From NCBI GenBank assembly GCA_037074615.1, contig CM073558.1:7493501-7557500 (forward strand): 64,000 nt of DNA, given 5' to 3'. Positions 45,789 to 57,585 of this stretch are shown in pieces. This stretch comes from Leucaena leucocephala. Lineage: Eukaryota; Streptophyta; Magnoliopsida; Fabales; Fabaceae. Both the position numbers and the translations under genes were made by a program. The first letter of the stretch is position 1, and every line of letters begins with the position of its first letter. The notes under the pieces were generated by a model that was given only the letters and a program-made list of their open reading frames with translations, had not been told where the DNA came from and searched no databases.

Positions 45789-48700
45789 ATGGATAGTATA
45801 TTTTATTGGAATACTAGAGGAGCTTGTTCTAATGGGCTTCTCAAGAATCTAAAGGTTGTTTGTGCTGGTTCAAGACCAAGTCTCATTATTTTGACTGAAA
45901 CTAAATGTCAAAGCATATCTAGATTTCAGTTTATGCAGTCCTAGGGTTTTGACTTACTGAGGATAATTCCTAACTCTAGTCGATCTGGAGGACTTGTAGT
46001 AGCTTGGAGAAGCGGTTTAATAAATGTTTTAGTTTTAATGGAAAACAGGAAATTCTCCATTTTCATTGTGAAATCTAGTCAACCCCTATTCTTCCTAACG
46101 GCAGTCTATGTAATTCCTCATTCAAATTTTTGACAGGTACTCTTGAATGATTTAAAAAATTTATCTGATTCTATCATTCTTCCGTGGGTTGTGTTTGGCA
46201 ATTTTAATGATATTCTTGAGCTTACATATAGAATTGGGGGAGTGGGTTATTCTTTTAATAGAATAAACTGGTTCCAAGATAGAGTTAGGGAGTGTGGCCT
46301 CTCAGATTTGGGCTTTCATGGCCCAAAATTTACATGGAAGGGTCCTAGGTTTAATGGTTATTCTCGTTTATATGAGAGATTATATAAGGCCCTTGCAAAT
46401 TCTCTATTTTTACGTAGTCTTTCATATTGTTTGTTAAAGGTACGCCCTAGAACTAATTTTTCTGATCACAATCTTATTGCTTTACAATTTCACAATCTGA
46501 CTAATAGAGGTAAAAATAAACCTTTCCATTTTAAAGCCATGGGGCTTACTCATGACAATTTTAAACATTTTATATCCACTGCTTGGACAGATTTTGTTGA
46601 TTTTAACAGATGTTTGGATCATTTAGGTACTTCTTTATTGGGTTAGAATAAAAATATTTTTGGTTTGGTGGAAAAGAAAAAAAATTGTTAGCCCAGTTGA
46701 GTGGTATTCAAAATTCACTATCTTATACTCACTCAACTTTTTTAAACTCTCTTGAAAATGAGTTGCAAGCTGAGTTAGATCATATTTTAAAATTAGAAGA
46801 GATAAAGTGGTTTCAAAAAGCAAGAACTAATTGGATTACGCAAGGGGATCGTAATACACATTATTATCATCTGAAAACAAAAATGAGAAAAAGAAGAAAT
46901 AGAGTTATAACTCTTAAAAATGATAGTAGAAATTGGATAGAAAATGAGTCTGATTTAATTGAAATGGTGTGGAATTATTTTAGAAATCTCTATGATTGTT
47001 CTGAGAATAGTCAATGTTATTTACAAACTAAGACCATTTTCCTATGGAGGTTAGATCTCGAATTCATAATATGTCCAATGTGCCAACTGATAAGGAAATA
47101 AAAGAAGCTATGTTTTCAATGGGGCCGTATAAGGGTCCTGGTATTGATGGTTTCTCTCCAATATTCTATCAGGCAAATTGAAATATGGTGGGTGGTTCAT
47201 TATGTAAGTTTGTCAAAACAGTTTTCCAAAAAGGGACTATTGAGGCTAATACTAATAAGACTTTGATTTCTCTTATACCAAAAAGAGAACAACCTCATGT
47301 GATTGGCCATTTTAGACCTATTGCGTTATGTATTGTGCACTATAAGTGCATTACTAAGGTAATTGTTAATAGGTTGAGAAATTTTATGGATGAAATTGTT
47401 TCTCCTTATCAATCTAATTTTATAAAAAGAAGACATATACAGGATAATATTATAGTTGGATAAGAAGTAATGCATATAATGAAGAAAGCTAGAGGAAAAA
47501 CTGGTCTAATGGCTTTTAAGATTGATTTAGAGAAGGAATATGATCGTATCCGATGGGACTTCATTCAACAGGTTCTTATTGATGTGGGATTAGATCATAT
47601 CCTTATAAATCTTATCATGAGTTGTATTACTTTTGTTTCGTATAATTTATTATGGAATGGTTCACAAACTAGGTTTTTCTATCCTAAAAGAGGTCTCCGA
47701 CAAGGAGATCCTATTTCATCATATTTGTTTGTTCTATTTATAGATAGGTTATCTTATATCATTACTGATACGGTTAATTCAGATAAGTGGAGACCAATTA
47801 AGGTGCCTTCAGGCTGTCCATCTATCTCTAATCTAATGTTTGCAGGTGATCTTCTTTTGTTTGGAGTGGTGAATGAGAAACAAGCGCACTGTATAATGGA
47901 TTGTCTTGATAAATTCTGTAAAGCATCAGGGGCAAAAAGTAGTAAAGTTAAATCTTCAATCTTTTTCTCTCCAAAGGTGAATGTCAACATCAAGAAAAAG
48001 ATTAGTGATTTTACACGAATAGGTGTTTCTACTAACATAGGAAAATATTTGGGATTTCCAATCATCAGAGGGAGGAAACCCAAAAAAAACTTTTCACTAC
48101 ATCATTTATAGAGTTAAAAATAAGCTTGCTGCTTGGAAAGAAAGTACACTTTATGTGGCTGGACGGATCACTTTAGCAAAATCAGTCATCAGTTCTATAC
48201 CGTTATATCCAATGCAAGTTGCTAAACTTCCTACATCAGTTTGTCATGAAGTGGAGAGATTGCAAAGAAACTTTATATGGGGACATAGTTAAAGCTCATA
48301 TGGATTTCACCCTATTAGATGGGATCAAATAGTTATGTCTAAATTGAATGGTGGTTTTGGTTTCAAAAAGTTGTCATCTTTTAATAGAGCTTGTGGTACC
48401 AAGATAGTTTGGAAATTAGTTAAAGGAGATAAAAGATTATGGGTAGATGTGTTGTTTCATAAATATATGCTAAGGAATGAAGAGAATCTATTGGAGGCAA
48501 AGAAAGAAGATTCTGCGCTATGGAAATTCATCTCACAACAACAAGACGTAGTTAATATAGGTACAAGATGGCATATCAAAAATGGGCAACTAGTGAATTT
48601 CTTTACAGATAATTGGCTATTTTTTGATAAAAACTTAAAGGAATTATGCATTCGGACACTTACAAGGGAAGAAGAAAATAGTAAAGTTACAGATTGGATC

Positions 48701-49577
48701 ATTTCTGGGACTTGGGATTATCAAAGACTTGATACTATTATTCTTGGTAATGTTTGTCAGAGATTGATTAGCATGTTACCTCCTATGTCGGAGGCGGGTA
48801 ATGATGTCATGGTTTGGAATAGAACAAATGAAGGAACTTTTACGATTAAAAGTGCCTATTTTCTTATAGAGAAGCAAGGTAAGCATACATATAGCTCTGT
48901 TTTTAAACAAATTTGGAAGTGGAAAGGGGCTGAGCGTATTCGTGTATTCATGTGGATAGCATTTAATAATCGCTTGCCCACTAATGTTTTGAGAAGTAGG
49001 TGGTCCTCAATTAATGCAGTTTGCCAATATTGCAATGACGATATGGAAGATGTTTTACATATACTCTGTAACTGTTCTTATGCTAAACAGCTTTGGATTA
49101 TATTAATTCATCCTAAGCATTATTCATCCTTTTTTACAACACCTTTAAGAGATTGGTTTGTTATGAATTTTAAAAAGAAGCTAAGGAATATTGGTATTAG
49201 TAATTGGAAACTAATTTGGGGGGTGTCAATTTAGAGGTTATGGAAATGGAGAAATAAATTTATATTTGATAATAAATTTTTGAAGCCCACAAATCCTTAT
49301 TTGGTGATAATACAAACATAGAAGACTTATGTTCAGGTTCAAGATGAACATTCATCTAATGATTTAGTTGCATTAAGTCTAGCTCCTTGGAAGCCTCCAC
49401 CAGCAGATTTGATTAAAATTAATGTTGATGGAGCTCTTACAGCAAACCACAGTAAGACAGGGTGTGGTAGAGTTATTAGAGATTATACAGGAAGCTGGAT
49501 TGCGGGATTTACTAGTAAGCTAGGCCCCTGTACAGTAATTGAAGCTGAGCAATGTGCGATTCATAAAGGGCTAAAGC
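45789..49577 (+). pseudogene. LINE ORF2 relic: endonuclease, reverse transcriptase, zinc finger, RNase H
   Basis: The endonuclease runs from 45789 (ETKCQS) to about 46640 (GFHGPKFTWKG, FSDHNLIAL). Reverse transcriptase spans about 47100-48110 (RPIALCIVHYKCITKVIVNR, KIDLEKEYDRIRWDF, RGLRQGDPISSYLF). Its active site reads FAGDLLLF where FADDLLLF is expected, so the first catalytic Asp is lost. The zf-RVT is at about 48840-49100 (RVFMWIAFNNRLPTNV, CQYCNDDMEDVLHILC). The RNase H N-terminal half is at 49409-49577. At least six stops or frame shifts separate the pieces. Confidence 0.9.
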
Positions 49578-51375
49578 TGTTGGAAAATGTGCCCTAGGGG
49601 CCAATCATTGTCTTATGAACATTATTGATTTAAGAATTTATTAATTGTATTATCATATTATTTGCATGTTTACTGTGATGATCATCCTTGGATAATTCAT
49701 GATCTTATCCTAAATGTCTCTGGTCGGTCATCTGTGTGGGAGCAGAGATGAAATAAGACCAGTATGACTTTGAAGATGTATAGAGATATAAATCAAAGTC
49801 ATATGCACATGTAAGAGTACAAGGTGTTGGACCGACCAGCTATGAGAGAGTTGCATGGGTTACGTCATAATCTTCTCTCATATACAAACCATGTCACTAT
49901 GCCCTTTGACCTGAGATCATCATGGATTCCTACATGACAAACGCTCAGCTTTGGCCTAGTCAAAAGTCACTTTTGACCGAGTGATCATAAAGACTATGTT
50001 CGGGCTTAGTGGTTTTTCATGTGGAGGAATGTGAATGGTCAAGATGGAATTTGTCCCTTACATTCATAGAGAGATATTACTGGGCCCCTCGATGAGTGAG
50101 TCTGAGAAATGTATGGCCATATTGTAATGGAAAGGTAGTTCCATTTCTATAGTCAGACTACTCAGGGATCGAGAAAGTAACGGTCAGGAATAGGAGGATG
50201 ACATTATCCATGCCTCATCCATGACCAAAATATCGCGTGACAGAAGGGACATGATATGGTTGTATAAAAGGTTACATTGTTTATCGATTCTCATATGATT
50301 TGGGCAGTCGTTATGTCTTGCTAGAGACCGCTTGCGACTTGTGGGTCAGTATAGCAAATGGCCCACTGCCAACTTCATATGGGCCTACAGGGTCGCACAC
50401 AAAATAGCCCAACACGAGCTATGATGTCCAGATTCATTGAATCTAAAACGTGTCTAGATTCAATGAATGATCCAGGGTTGATGTATATATTTATTTATAT
50501 TTATATTCGTATATATATAAATTCGTATATATATATTATATATATGGGATATATAGGATTTAATTTATAAGGATAAATTAAATCTCTATCACGTTTGAAT
50601 TTGAAATTCACATTGATAGGATATTTCATATAAGAGATATTTACAAGATTTAATTTATAAGGATAAATTAAATCTCTATGACGTTTGAATTTAAAATTCA
50701 AATTGATAGGATATCTCAAATTTGATTTATGAGAATAAATCAAATACAGTCCAATCTTATCTTTATTTAAATTAAATAAATAGGTGAATTAAATCTGTGG
50801 GACGGATTTAATATAAATATTATTTATTTAATTAGTTTCTTATCAAATTATACAATATATGATATTGTATTCAGAATTAATATAGATTAATTCCAAAATT
50901 CAATTCGATTGAGAAAAACGCAGAGCATCCTATATATCCGATTTTAGGAGCTACGTTTTGAAGATAACACATAACACAAAAAGGGCCGAACGGAATCTGC
51001 AAAAGGTTTGCAGATAAGAAACTGCTAAAGTAGAGACGAAGAGGACGAACTCTTGAGAAAGCCTTGGAGGGACAGGAGATGCTAGCACGTCGTTTGTGGT
51101 TGGAACGCTGTTCGTGTGGATACCAGTAGAGGAAGACGACCTGAGGAGTCGACTTGTTGCAATCAAAAAGAGAGCACGAGCCGCGGAGAGAAGCTGTGGA
51201 CGTCTCCTTACGATCGGAAAGAGATCACCAGCCGCGGAGAGAAGCTGTGGAAGTCGCTGAGAAACACTGAGGGTAATGCTTCTTCCCACTTGACTTAAAC
51301 ACATACGGTAGATCCTGGCAAGGAATGGAAAAATTTTTAAATTAATTTCCGCTGCATGTCTTCCAATTCCTTACA
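49578..51375. repeat. Inverted second copy of the LTR (1798 bp)
   Basis: TGTTGGAAAATGTGCCC...CTTCCAATTCCTTACA. Its left flank is AAAGC (LINE RNase H), the inverse of GCTTT. Its right flank is CCTTC, inside the DUO1-like exon 2. The flanks do not match each other, unlike those of the other copy. It has two 90-bp units instead of three. Confidence 0.88.
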
Positions 51376-51635
51376 CCTTCTTCAACACACTGGAAAGTCT
51401 TGTCGTCTTCGTTGGGTCAACAAGCTTCTTCCAAAATCAAGAAGTTCATTCCTCTTCTCTATATACCTTTATTTTTGTTGATTTGGTGTTTGATGAAAGT
51501 TCTGTTAGAGTCTATCCAAAAATTACAGGGGTTGTTCTGTATTGTTGCTGAGCTAATGTAGGTTTTGAGTATTTAAGCTTATAGTTGAAATTACTTTATG
51601 GGTTTTTGTTTTTCATTGAATTAGTGGGTGCAAAT

Positions 51636-51817
51636 TGTAGGAAATATGTTAGGATCTTGATAATTACTGTGTGTTAATCTTGTTTTTACTGTTATGTTAC
51701 TGTGAGTATTGTGTATAAATAAGGGAACAGAGCTTGTCTATTACTTACTTTTTGATTAATAAAATAATTAATTCTTTTGGCTCATATGGTGCACATTGAG
51801 TGGCTGGAAGCTTTACA
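51636..51817 (+). repeat. Copia 5' LTR (182 bp)
   Basis: TGTAGGAAATATG...GGAAGCTTTACA, followed by the primer-binding site. A TATAAATA box lies at about 51714. Confidence 0.93.
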
Positions 51818-51929
51818 TGGCATCAGAGCCAAGTCTACTAAGCACACGATCAAGAAAGCCCAAAGACTCCATTCACTCTGTTTAGGCACCGTAAACCCTA
51901 GCAGAGCGTCCGACGCCGAGAAACCCCAT

Positions 51930-53245
51930 GGGAAACAGATGCTCGACAAAGATGTTCTGCCCTTCAATCACCCACTCTTCCTCCACCCATCGGACACGCA
52001 GGGGCAAATCATCATTTCTCACGTCCTCACAGGTGTTAAGAATTATACTGTATGGAGCAGAGCTATGAGGATTGCTCTGATGGGGAAAAATAAGCTTGGC
52101 TTCATTGATGGAAGTTGCAGAAGAGAGACGCTAGAGACACCACTCCAGGAACAATGGGAAAGGTGTAACGTGGTGGTTTTATCGTGGATCCTCAATTCGG
52201 TGTCAAAGAACCTGGCAAGTGGAATCATCTTCTTCTAGAGGGCCTACCACGCCTGGGTTGATCTGAGGGAAAGATTTGACAAGAAAATAGGTTCAAGAAT
52301 CTTTTCCCTCAACAGAGAAATCAACCAGTTGAAGCAAGGCTCATCATTTGTCACTGCTTATTTTTCAAAATTGAGAGAACTCTAGGAGGAACAGTCTACC
52401 TTGATTCCAATCCCATCTTGTTCATGCCAGACCTCAAAGATTTATGGTGAGATAGTGCAACAGCATAAGCTGTTGCAATTCCTAATGGGGCTTAATGAGA
52501 ACTACAGCCAAGCAAGGAGCCACATGCTCATGATGAGACCCCTTCCATCAATAAATGATGCTTATAGGATGGTGGTTGAGGATGAAACCCAGAGGATAAT
52601 CACTGATAGTGAAAAGAATCTCCCTACTGAAGGTGTTCCAATGGCAGTAAGAGGGAGAGGATGTGGCAGAGGAAGAGGATGCAGAGAAAATGGACATGAA
52701 TGTACCAATTGCCACAATAAAGGGCATCTACGTGAGAATTGTTTCCAAATAATTGGATACCCGCCTAATTTCAGAAAGAAACAGTTGAAAGAGGGAAATG
52801 AATCCTCAGGTGATCCAGAGATACACACTAATATGGCAACCACATCTGCACCAACATTCACACAGGAGCAGTATAAACAAATCCTAGAGCTCTTGAAGAA
52901 AGATACAAATCCTGGAATTCATGCGTTAACTGGTACAGGTTTGGTTGATTCATATGCATTTTCATCTACACATATAAATTGGATTCTAGATTCAGGTGCA
53001 ACAACTCATATGGTAGGTAATTTAGAACTACTAACTAATTACAAAAGGTATAATAGGCCCTTTAAATACATAAAGATACCATATGGAAATCATGTAGGGA
53101 TTACGCATATTGGTGATGTTAAAATTGCTGATGGAATCATATTAAGAGATGTTCTGTATGCACCAAAATTAGAGTTTAGCCTAATATCCATACCTAGACT
53201 AACTAAGGAACATAAGTGCATTGCATCCTTCTTCCCTGATTTCTA
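51930..53245 (+). pseudogene. Copia gag and protease
   Basis: The gag N-terminal part (NYTVWSRAMRIALMGKNKLG) is followed by an in-frame stop at about 52236. The second piece (52401-53246) carries an Arg/Gly-rich stretch, a CCHC knuckle (CTNCHNKGHLRENC, about 52694) and the protease motif WILDSGATTHM (about 52980). Confidence 0.88.
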
Positions 53246-53399
53246 GATATTACAGGACCTTCAGGGTGGGAGGGTGACGCTGACTGGTGAGAAATTTGCA
53301 GGGTTATATGTTCTTAGAATGCCTAAACATCAGTCTACTATGAATTCATTAGATGTAAACACAGTTCAAGATAATTGTAGCAAGAAAAGGTTATCCAAT

Positions 53400-54660
53400 A
53401 TATGTTTATGACACAAAAGATTAGGACATGCACCAATATCCACTATGAAACATCTGAACCTTGTAACAAAAAAGGAAATTGATGGTAATAAATGTGACAT
53501 TTGCATTCAGTCTAAGTAAACAAAGTTTCCATTTATAAATAGCTGTATTAAGAGTACATGCTATTTTGAGTTGTTGTATATTGATGTGTGGGGGCCATAT
53601 TGAACTCCAACACATCAAGGACATAGATATTTTTTTACAGTAGTGGATGATCACTCAAGGGGAACTTGGATTTTTTTATGTTTAGTAAGTCTGAAACCAT
53701 TATGCATATAAGACATTTCATTGCGCATGTACAAACCCAGTTTTCTGTGAAAATTAAAAGGATTAGAAGTGACAATGGTACTGAGTTTACAAACTATGAT
53801 TTAAAATCTTATTTTCATAAAAATGGGATTGTGCATGAAACTAGCGCCCCTATACCCCTGAACAGAATGGAATAGTAGAAAGAAAGCATAGAACAATAAT
53901 GCAAGTCACAAGAAGCTTAATTTTGCAATCTGGTGTGCCAAGCATTTATTGGAGAGAATGTGTGCTCATGGCAACATATTTGATAAATAGGATTCCATCT
54001 AGGGTTATAGGATACAAGACACCCTATGAATTAATCTATAGACACACACCACACCTAAATAACCTTAAAGTATTTGGATCATTGGCATATGCTATAGATT
54101 TGAGAGTTAGTGATAAATTAGAAAGTAGATCCATTGCCTCTGTATTTTTGGGATACCCAAAGCACCAAAAGGGCTTTATGCTTCTTAATTTGCATGATAA
54201 AACCATGTTTGTGAGTAGACATGTGACCTTCATAGAGGATAAGTTTCCCTTCAAAGATAATAGACCCAATGATCAAAAGGAAGTGGGTAGAGACATGAAA
54301 GAAATGTTCTGGTTTGAACATATGGAGTTACTAATAGGCCATAAGGAATTTGGAACCAATCCAAGCCAGCAAGAGAGACAGGCAGATCATGTTTTCCAAA
54401 AGGATGATCATGGAAATACAAAACCGTTAGCCACTAGATTGGCTAGGAATTCTAGAGAACGTTGTCCCCCAATATGGTCCATTGATTATGTGTGTTCTGT
54501 TGTGCAGTCTAATACAAATGATGAAACAGACAACAAATGCAGATACCCTATTACTAATTACATCACTTATAAAAATATGTCTTATGAATTTCTTTGCTTC
54601 CTATGTGCAGTAGACTCTGTAATAGAACCAACTAGTTATCATCAAGCAAAGAAAAGTCCT
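53400..54660 (+). pseudogene. Copia integrase
   Basis: The core is spread over two frames: IRSDNGTEFTNYDLK (53666-53875), then a frameshift in the segment that should hold the catalytic Glu, then TRSLILQSGVPSIYWRECVL and YKTPYELIYRHTPHLNNLKV (53899 on). The C-terminal domain follows. Confidence 0.88.
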
Positions 54661-54675
54661 AAATGAGTAGAAGCA

Positions 54676-55990
54676 ATGAAGGCTGAGATGACAGCCCTTG
54701 AGGAAAATAAAACTTGGACATTAGTTCCTCTCCTTAAGAGAAAGAAAACTATAGGATGTAAGTGGGTTTTTAGAATTAAATATAAGTCAAATGGGAACAT
54801 TGATAAGTACAAAGCAAGATTAGTAGCCAAAGGGTATAACCAAAGAGAAGGCATAGTCTATCATGACACTTTTCCCCATGGTTAAAATGTTTATTGTGCG
54901 GGTAGTGCTAAAATTAGCTGCTATAGGTAATTGGGAAGTTCAGCAAATAGATGTACATAATGTCTTTTTACAAAGCAAGCATCTAGATAATGGAATCAAA
55001 GACTGTCAAGAGCATTGATATATGGAGGTTTTAAACAAAGCAAACAAGATTATTCGCTTTTTACTATGAATTGTCGTGATGGAATGGTTTTAATTCTAGT
55101 ATATGTTGATGACTTCTTAATAACTGGGAATTCAGAATCAAGAATTGTAAAAGCAAAGAAGCTTTTGAACGACAATTTTAAAATGAAAGATCTGGGTTTA
55201 ATGAGGTATTTTCTTGGGATAGAGATTGCAAAATCAAAAAAGGGCATTGTTCTATCTCAAAAGAAATATACACTTGATCTTTTGGCTGAAAGCCCTATGG
55301 CACAGAATCTGAAGCTTAGAGCATATGATAAGGAGAAAGACAGATAAGATATACTGCTTAAGGACCCAAACAGATACCGTCGGCTCATAGGTAAATTAAT
55401 TTATCTTACAATGACACGACCTGACATTTGTTTCTTAGTGCAGACCCTAAGTCAGTTCATGTAAGTGCCCACCAAGACACATATGACAGCAACTATAGGA
55501 GTTGAGAGATATTTGAAGGGAAGTCCAGGGCTTGGAATTCTGATGAGCTCAGAAGGAGACAATGCGCTGGAGTGTTTCTGTGATTTAGACTGGGCGTCCT
55601 GCAGTATCACACGGTGCTCTTTTATAGGCTATCTATTGAAGCTTGGTGGCTCTTTGGTGATGTGAAAGACGAAGAAGCAGAATACAGTGTCAAGATCTTC
55701 AGCCGAGGTAGAATATAGGGCTCTAAGTATGGCGGTTTCTGAAGTGGTTTGGGGACTAGGCTTGTTGAAGGATTTGGGGGTAATTTATGAAGGACCAGTG
55801 AAAGTTCTCTGTGATAGTCAGGCTGCAATTCATATTGCAGTAAACCCAGTGTTTCATGAAAGGACAAAGCACATTAAAGTGGATTGTCATTTTGTAAGAG
55901 AAAAATGGGAAATAAAAGATGTGGATCTGCAGTATGTCAGATCAAAGGACTAGGAAGCTGATCTTCTCACCAAGGCAATGGGAAAAGATA
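54676..55990 (+). pseudogene. Copia reverse transcriptase and RNase H
   Basis: RT starts EENKTWTLVPL and GCKWVFRIKYKSNG. A stop and a deletion follow near 54880-55010, where the conserved SIYGLKQ region is damaged. YVDDFLITGNSE (about 55105) keeps the catalytic Asp pair. RNase H begins at 55465 (ECFCDLDWASC) and continues at 55687 (SRSSAEVEYRAL, DSQAAIHIAVNPVFHERTKH). Confidence 0.88.
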
Positions 55991-56056
55991 TTCAAGCAAA
56001 CTTTCTACACAAGTTAGGGACTATAGATATTTTCTCGCCCCAAATTTGAGGGGGAG

Positions 56057-56236
56057 TGTAGGAAATATGTTAGGATCTTGATAATTAATGTGTTAATCTT
56101 GTTTTTACTATTATGTTACTGTGAGTATTGTGTATAAATAAGGGAACAGAGCTTGTATGTTACTTACTTTTTGATTAATAAAGTCATTAATTCTTTTGGT
56201 TCATACGGTGGGCATTGAGTGGCTGGAAGCTTTACA
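56057..56236 (+). repeat. Copia 3' LTR (180 bp)
   Basis: Begins TGTAGGAAATATG directly after the GAGGGGGAG purine tract and ends GGAAGCTTTACA before the CAAAT duplication. Confidence 0.93.
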
Positions 56237-57585
56237 CAAATTTTCGCTGGAAGAGGAGAGGGTGGGGATTGAGTTGCAGGCACAATTTGGTAACAAATGG
56301 GCCAAAATTGCCTTATTTGTCAGGAAGAACAGATAATGATGTCAAGAATTTCTGGAGTAGTAGGCAAAAGAGACTCGCTAGGATTCTACATTCTTCATCA
56401 TGATCATCCAAATCCTACAAGAACAAAAATATAGTCCCCAGTTTCCTCAATGTTCCCCCTCTGGAGGTAATTCGGGAATTTTTCTCTTCGGTCTTCTAAT
56501 CTAAGTATGATATTTTAGAATCATGTATTACAGTCCCCATTTCTTATTCCATCAGTGCTTGATTCAAAATTCCAAGGGAGTAGAAAGATTAAGTGTTTGA
56601 AGTTTCTCACAGCAATTCCTTGGTGCTTCCTATCTTTAGTGAAATTCTGGAATTCTAGTTCTATCCTTTGGCTTTATTTTTCTTCACGACAGGAATTATT
56701 CAGTGCATACATGTTACTGTAATGAAATACTTCATGGTTTCCTTGAATACGGTGTTAAACTGAAATATATAATAAAAGTGGACTAGAAATTTAAGTGACT
56801 CACACCAATTTCTCTGTTTGGGTCACTATTTGTCTTCTCAATTCTGCATAGAAGGCTCTAAAGTGGAAATTGGTTTAGTTTCATGAGTTGCCATATCCAT
56901 AAATTGCTTGCTCTGGGAATGCACAAAGGAATACTGAAAATTAAATGACTATATATTGGTTAAGTTTCCTCATTGAAGTTCCTTATAGTTTCATAAGACT
57001 TGCTTTTATTGATTTGTTTGTAGGCTCCTAAATTGAGTTCTTCATCTGATGAAGAATCTTCATCATAGGCTCATCAGCCACGCTCATCATTCTTTACTGA
57101 GAATAATTCAGAGGTCATAAATATGGTTCCATTACCAGATCTCATGAACTCCACCAACCCCTCGAGTAGTTCCCCCGCTGTCGCTTCGATCAAACAAGAG
57201 TTTGCGACACCATTTGAGAGCTACATGAGCACTATTGACATTAGCTCAGGAATTGGTTTCCCTCAGATTTTCCCATTCTCAACGGAAAGTACTCAAGATC
57301 TCTTCTTGGCCAGAGCTAATAATGGGTCTGCTGGTTTCATTGATGGAATGGTATTAGGAGGAGACCCTTTGGATGATGATGATGCTACGGAACTTGGAAT
57401 AGGAACACAGATTCCATTTAGGGTTTCCTAATTTCTATGATTCATCGTGAAGTTGCAGAATTGGGACCACGGATCCAAATGTTAACAACCCTCCTAACTC
57501 TGAAAGCTTCTTTGATGATTTTCCAGATGATGTGTTTGATGATCATCTTCAGCCACCTCCAAGCCCATCCTCATCAGAGCTGTGA

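Larger units (their letters stand above)
44812..49577 (+). mobile_element. LINE (L1-type), plus strand, degenerate
   Basis: It begins inside the C-terminal tail of ORF1 (SRFSVLAEVTG, near 44856), passes the SINE insertion, and then contains ORF2. ORF2 starts at about 45789 (MDSIFYWNTRGA) and has endonuclease, reverse transcriptase, zf-RVT and RNase H. The RNase H stops at 49577, where the LTR begins. There is no 5'UTR or ORF1 N-terminus. Many stops and frameshifts are present. Confidence 0.9.
42517..51375. repeat. Large inverted repeat: arms 42517-44811 and 49174-51375
   Basis: Each arm consists of the LTR plus about 400 bp of LINE RNase H/linker sequence. Right-arm bases 49174-49577 pair with left-arm bases 44811-44410, and the LTRs pair with each other. 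In the 270 bp compared by eye the arms differ at seven positions (about 97% identity). The spacer (44812-49173) is plus-strand LINE. The arms end at one side exactly at the LTR terminus and at the other at the LINE junction. Confidence 0.9.
51636..56236 (+). mobile_element. Ty1/copia retrotransposon inserted in MYB exon 3
   Basis: LTRs of 182 bp (51636-51817) and 180 bp (56057-56236) bound it. CAAAT is duplicated at 51631-51635 and 56237-56241, inside the Cys-Lys-Phe codons of the MYB exon. The primer-binding site is TGGCATCAGAGCC (51818-51830) and the polypurine tract TTTGAGGGGGAG (56045-56056). The LTRs differ at about ten positions plus one 2-bp gap (around 6%), so it is younger than the minus-strand copia at 34-40 kb. 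The coding region has several stops. Confidence 0.95.
51376..57585 (+). pseudogene. DUO1/MYB125-like R2R3-MYB pseudogene
   Basis: Exon 2 (51376-51443) gives LLQHTGKSCRLRWVNKLLP and then a likely 1-base loss. Exon 3 runs from 51625 to 56466 once the copia insertion (51636-56236) is set aside. It reads NGCKFSLEEER, FGNKWAKIATYLSGRTDNDV and KNFWSSRQKRLARIL. Exon 4 (57024-57585) has an acidic tail, FFDDFPDDVFDDHLQPPPSP. The NGCKFS turn and the NFWSSRQKRLARIL end are, as I recall them, DUO1 hallmarks. DUO1 activates sperm-cell genes in pollen. Defects are: exon 1 absent, exon 2 cut by an LTR, exon 3 split by copia, TGA at 56401, TAG at 57066, a frameshift near 57425, and TGA at 57448. It cannot make a full protein. 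Confidence 0.88.

Noticed and set aside
44812..49577. Explaining the LINE inversion by twin priming alone
   Set aside because: Twin priming inverts the 5' part without duplicating 2 kb, and it would not copy the LTR into both arms.
51376..51635. Sequence after the right LTR as internal region of the LTR's own retroelement
   Set aside because: There is no primer-binding site; the sequence is MYB exon 2 and intron that continue into exon 3.
51376..57585. miR159 target site expected in some DUO1 genes
   Set aside because: I could not find a convincing match to the site in the exons visible here.
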